From contig CAXBML010000002.1 of NCBI GenBank assembly GCA_963976875.1, positions 62,001 through 126,000 of the forward strand: DNA of 64,000 bases, in the 5' to 3' direction. This document shows positions 62,559-64,000 of the stretch, piece after piece. The position numbers were made by a program, and so were the translations under genes. The stretch comes from Berkiella_A sp963976875 (GTDB lineage: Bacteria > Pseudomonadota > Gammaproteobacteria > Berkiellales > Berkiellaceae). The first letter of the stretch is position 1; each line of letters starts with the position of its first letter. The notes beneath the pieces were generated by a model. That model saw only the letters and a list, made by a program, of their open reading frames with translations, was not told the DNA's origin and made no database searches.

Positions 62559-63839
62559 TTATAAATAGGTTTTGACATAAGCTTCATCGCGAAGCTGCAT
62601 TTGCCAAGCTTGTAAGCGCTCTTCAAATTTACGTTGGTGTATCATTTGTCTGGCTTTTTGTTTAAGCGCGTTATCACTATCATTTTCTACTTTTTTGTCT
62701 ACGAGCTCTAATATGTGCCAGCCAAAGGGGGAGTGAAAAGGTTCACTAATTGTTCCTACTTTTGTAGTTTCCATGACATCAACAAACTCCTTTACGAGCG
62801 CATCTGAGGTAACCCAACCCAAATTACCCCCTTTGGCACTAGAGCCCAAATCATTAGAATGGGTCTTAGCTAGAGCTTCAAAATTTTCACCTGCTTGAAT
62901 TTGCTTTTTGATGACCGACAATTTTGTTTTAGCTTCATTATCTGAAATATAATCATTTGTTTGGACGAGAATATGGCGAACATTGTATTTTGTGATTGGC
63001 ATTTCTAAGGTGTCTGGTTGGCGCTTATCTAATAATTGAATAACATGGAATCCACTTGTACTTTTTATAGGCGCAGGAATATCATTTGGTTTTAGGCCTG
63101 GAACAATGTTGACAAACAGTGTTGGCATTTCGCCCAGTTTGCGCCAGCCCAAATCTCCACCTTGTAATGCAAGGGCACTGGTAGATGTTTTCATAGCGAC
63201 TTTTGCGAACTCTGAACCTTGTTTTAATTCTGTAATCGCTTCATAGGCTTTTTGTTCGGCCAGATCTAATGCTTCTGGGGTCGGGTTTTCTGGTGTCGGA
63301 ACCAGTATATGTCCTATACGATATTCATAAGACATACCACCCAGACCACTAGGCGAATTTAGAAATTGTTGTATTTCTTGTTCTGAAACCTGTATGGCAC
63401 CATAAATATCACGTTGCTGTAACTGCTGTAGTGTTAGTTGATCTCTGATAGTTCGTCTATAGGCTTCGTATTCAATGCCTTCGGATTTAAGTTGATCGAT
63501 AAATTGCCCCATTGTCATTTTGTTTTCTTTGGCAAAATTTTGTATGACTTGGGTTAGCATGCCATCATCAACATGAATGCCAGAACGCTCTGCGATTTGT
63601 AGCTGGGCTTCTTGAACAATTAGGTGTTCCAATACTTGCTTGGTTAATGCTTCTTCATCGTCTATGCTTTGTCCTTGGCTCATTAGGTTTTGTGCAAACA
63701 TACCTGTTTGTTGTTTGAGCTGGCTTCTGGTGATAACTTTATCGTTTACAATTGCAGCGACGCGATCAAGAGGTTCTACTTTGGCAACACTGACGTTGGC
63801 CCAAAGTAACAAGCAGAGAAGTTTAATCAATTTATGCAT
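62559..63839 (-). CDS. surA: periplasmic peptidyl-prolyl isomerase SurA
   Basis: Chaperone for outer-membrane proteins. The 426-residue protein has a signal peptide (LLCLLLWANVSVA), the N-terminal SurA chaperone domain beginning LDRVAAIVNDKVITRSQL, and two parvulin domains, the first with YRIGHILVP and GGDLGWRKLGEMP, the second with YNVRHILVQT and GGNLGWVTSD. First visible gene of the surA-pdxA-rsmA run. In E. coli lptD precedes it; no lptD end was recognised in the last 160 bases. Confidence 0.95.
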   Translation of the reverse strand: MHKLIKLLCLLLWANVSVAKVEPLDRVAAIVNDKVITRSQLKQQTGMFAQNLMSQGQSIDDEEALTKQVLEHLIVQEAQLQIAERSGIHVDDGMLTQVIQNFAKENKMTMGQFIDQLKSEGIEYEAYRRTIRDQLTLQQLQQRDIYGAIQVSEQEIQQFLNSPSGLGGMSYEYRIGHILVPTPENPTPEALDLAEQKAYEAITELKQGSEFAKVAMKTSTSALALQGGDLGWRKLGEMPTLFVNIVPGLKPNDIPAPIKSTSGFHVIQLLDKRQPDTLEMPITKYNVRHILVQTNDYISDNEAKTKLSVIKKQIQAGENFEALAKTHSNDLGSSAKGGNLGWVTSDALVKEFVDVMETTKVGTISEPFHSPFGWHILELVDKKVENDSDNALKQKARQMIHQRKFEERLQAWQMQLRDEAYVKTYL

Positions 63840-63888
63840 TCTGACACCATTTCACAGGTTGAATTAAGGGGTAAAATTCAAAGGGTGA

Positions 63889-63894
63889 AGTATA
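63889..63894 (-). promoter_or_regulatory. candidate extended -10 box for surA
   Basis: Read on the minus strand, TGTTATACT forms an extended -10 element (TGn plus TATACT) 50 bases before the surA start. A matching -35 is not evident. If real, surA has its own promoter here. Confidence 0.3.
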
Positions 63895-64000
63895 ACACTT
63901 TCAGAAGGCTTACGACACATAACAATTAGTCAGCCGACCAATACAAGCATTAAGGCATTGTTGCCGAAAAGTTCACTTTACTAATATGATCAATATGTTA

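Noticed and set aside
63840..64000. 3' end of lptD upstream of surA
   Set aside because: All three minus-strand frames contain early stops and none resembles the LptD C terminus, so no claim is made.

Overview
The window is AT-rich chromosomal DNA from a gammaproteobacterium. Gene orders such as aroK-aroB-damX, coaBC-dut, rph/yicC-gmk-rpoZ-spoT-recG and surA-pdxA-rsmA with apaG-apaH are typical of that class. A SNARE-like protein and several unplaced proteins in one accessory stretch point to a host-associated member, most plausibly in Legionellales (a Coxiella/Berkiella/Legionella-type organism). That placement is inference; no rRNA, tRNA or other taxonomic marker is present to prove it.

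Layout. 1-2067: malic enzyme (5' end outside the window) and malate dehydrogenase. 2133-4577 (-): PBP1A, divergent from the type IV pilus operon pilMNOPQ (4864-9788), then aroK-aroB-damX, hemE, coaD and a secreted gamma-glutamyltransferase (to 16628). 16679-18022 (-): a membrane-anchored protein with 13-residue tandem repeats. 18188-32018: ribosomal proteins L33/L28, coaBC-dut, a phosphohexomutase, deoC, pyrE, exonuclease III, RNase PH, and yicC-gmk-rpoZ-spoT-recG. 32056-38644: arginase and ornithine aminotransferase, a DMT exporter, ubiA and the znuA/znuCB zinc importer.

38645-48007 is an accessory island and the most interesting part. It holds a 469-residue membrane protein of unknown function, a terminator followed by a short REP-like repeat array, a shortened adenylate-forming-enzyme relative, and a 203-residue protein whose N-terminal half reads as an R-SNARE (VAMP7-like) motif with the central-layer arginine. 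It also holds an SDR oxidoreductase lacking the catalytic Tyr, a DUF6624-like periplasmic protein, and a compact RiPP-like locus (double-glycine precursor peptide plus graspetide-type ATP-grasp ligase). A second ATP-grasp-like protein, a peptide deformylase paralogue with all three HExxH catalytic residues replaced, an outer-membrane barrel gene broken or switched at an (AT)4 tract, and a secreted histidine phosphatase complete it.

48036-56460 (-) is an aa3/caa3-type cytochrome c oxidase cluster with its assembly factors (ctaC, ctaD, ctaG, ctaE, SURF1, a thioredoxin-fold protein, ctaA, ctaB, SCO1), interrupted only by a small DUF2909-like gene on the other strand. 56765-63839 holds an NhaC antiporter, apaH and apaG, a small unknown gene plus dgkA on the opposite strand, and rsmA, pdxA and surA. 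No tRNA, rRNA, CRISPR array or intact transposase was seen.
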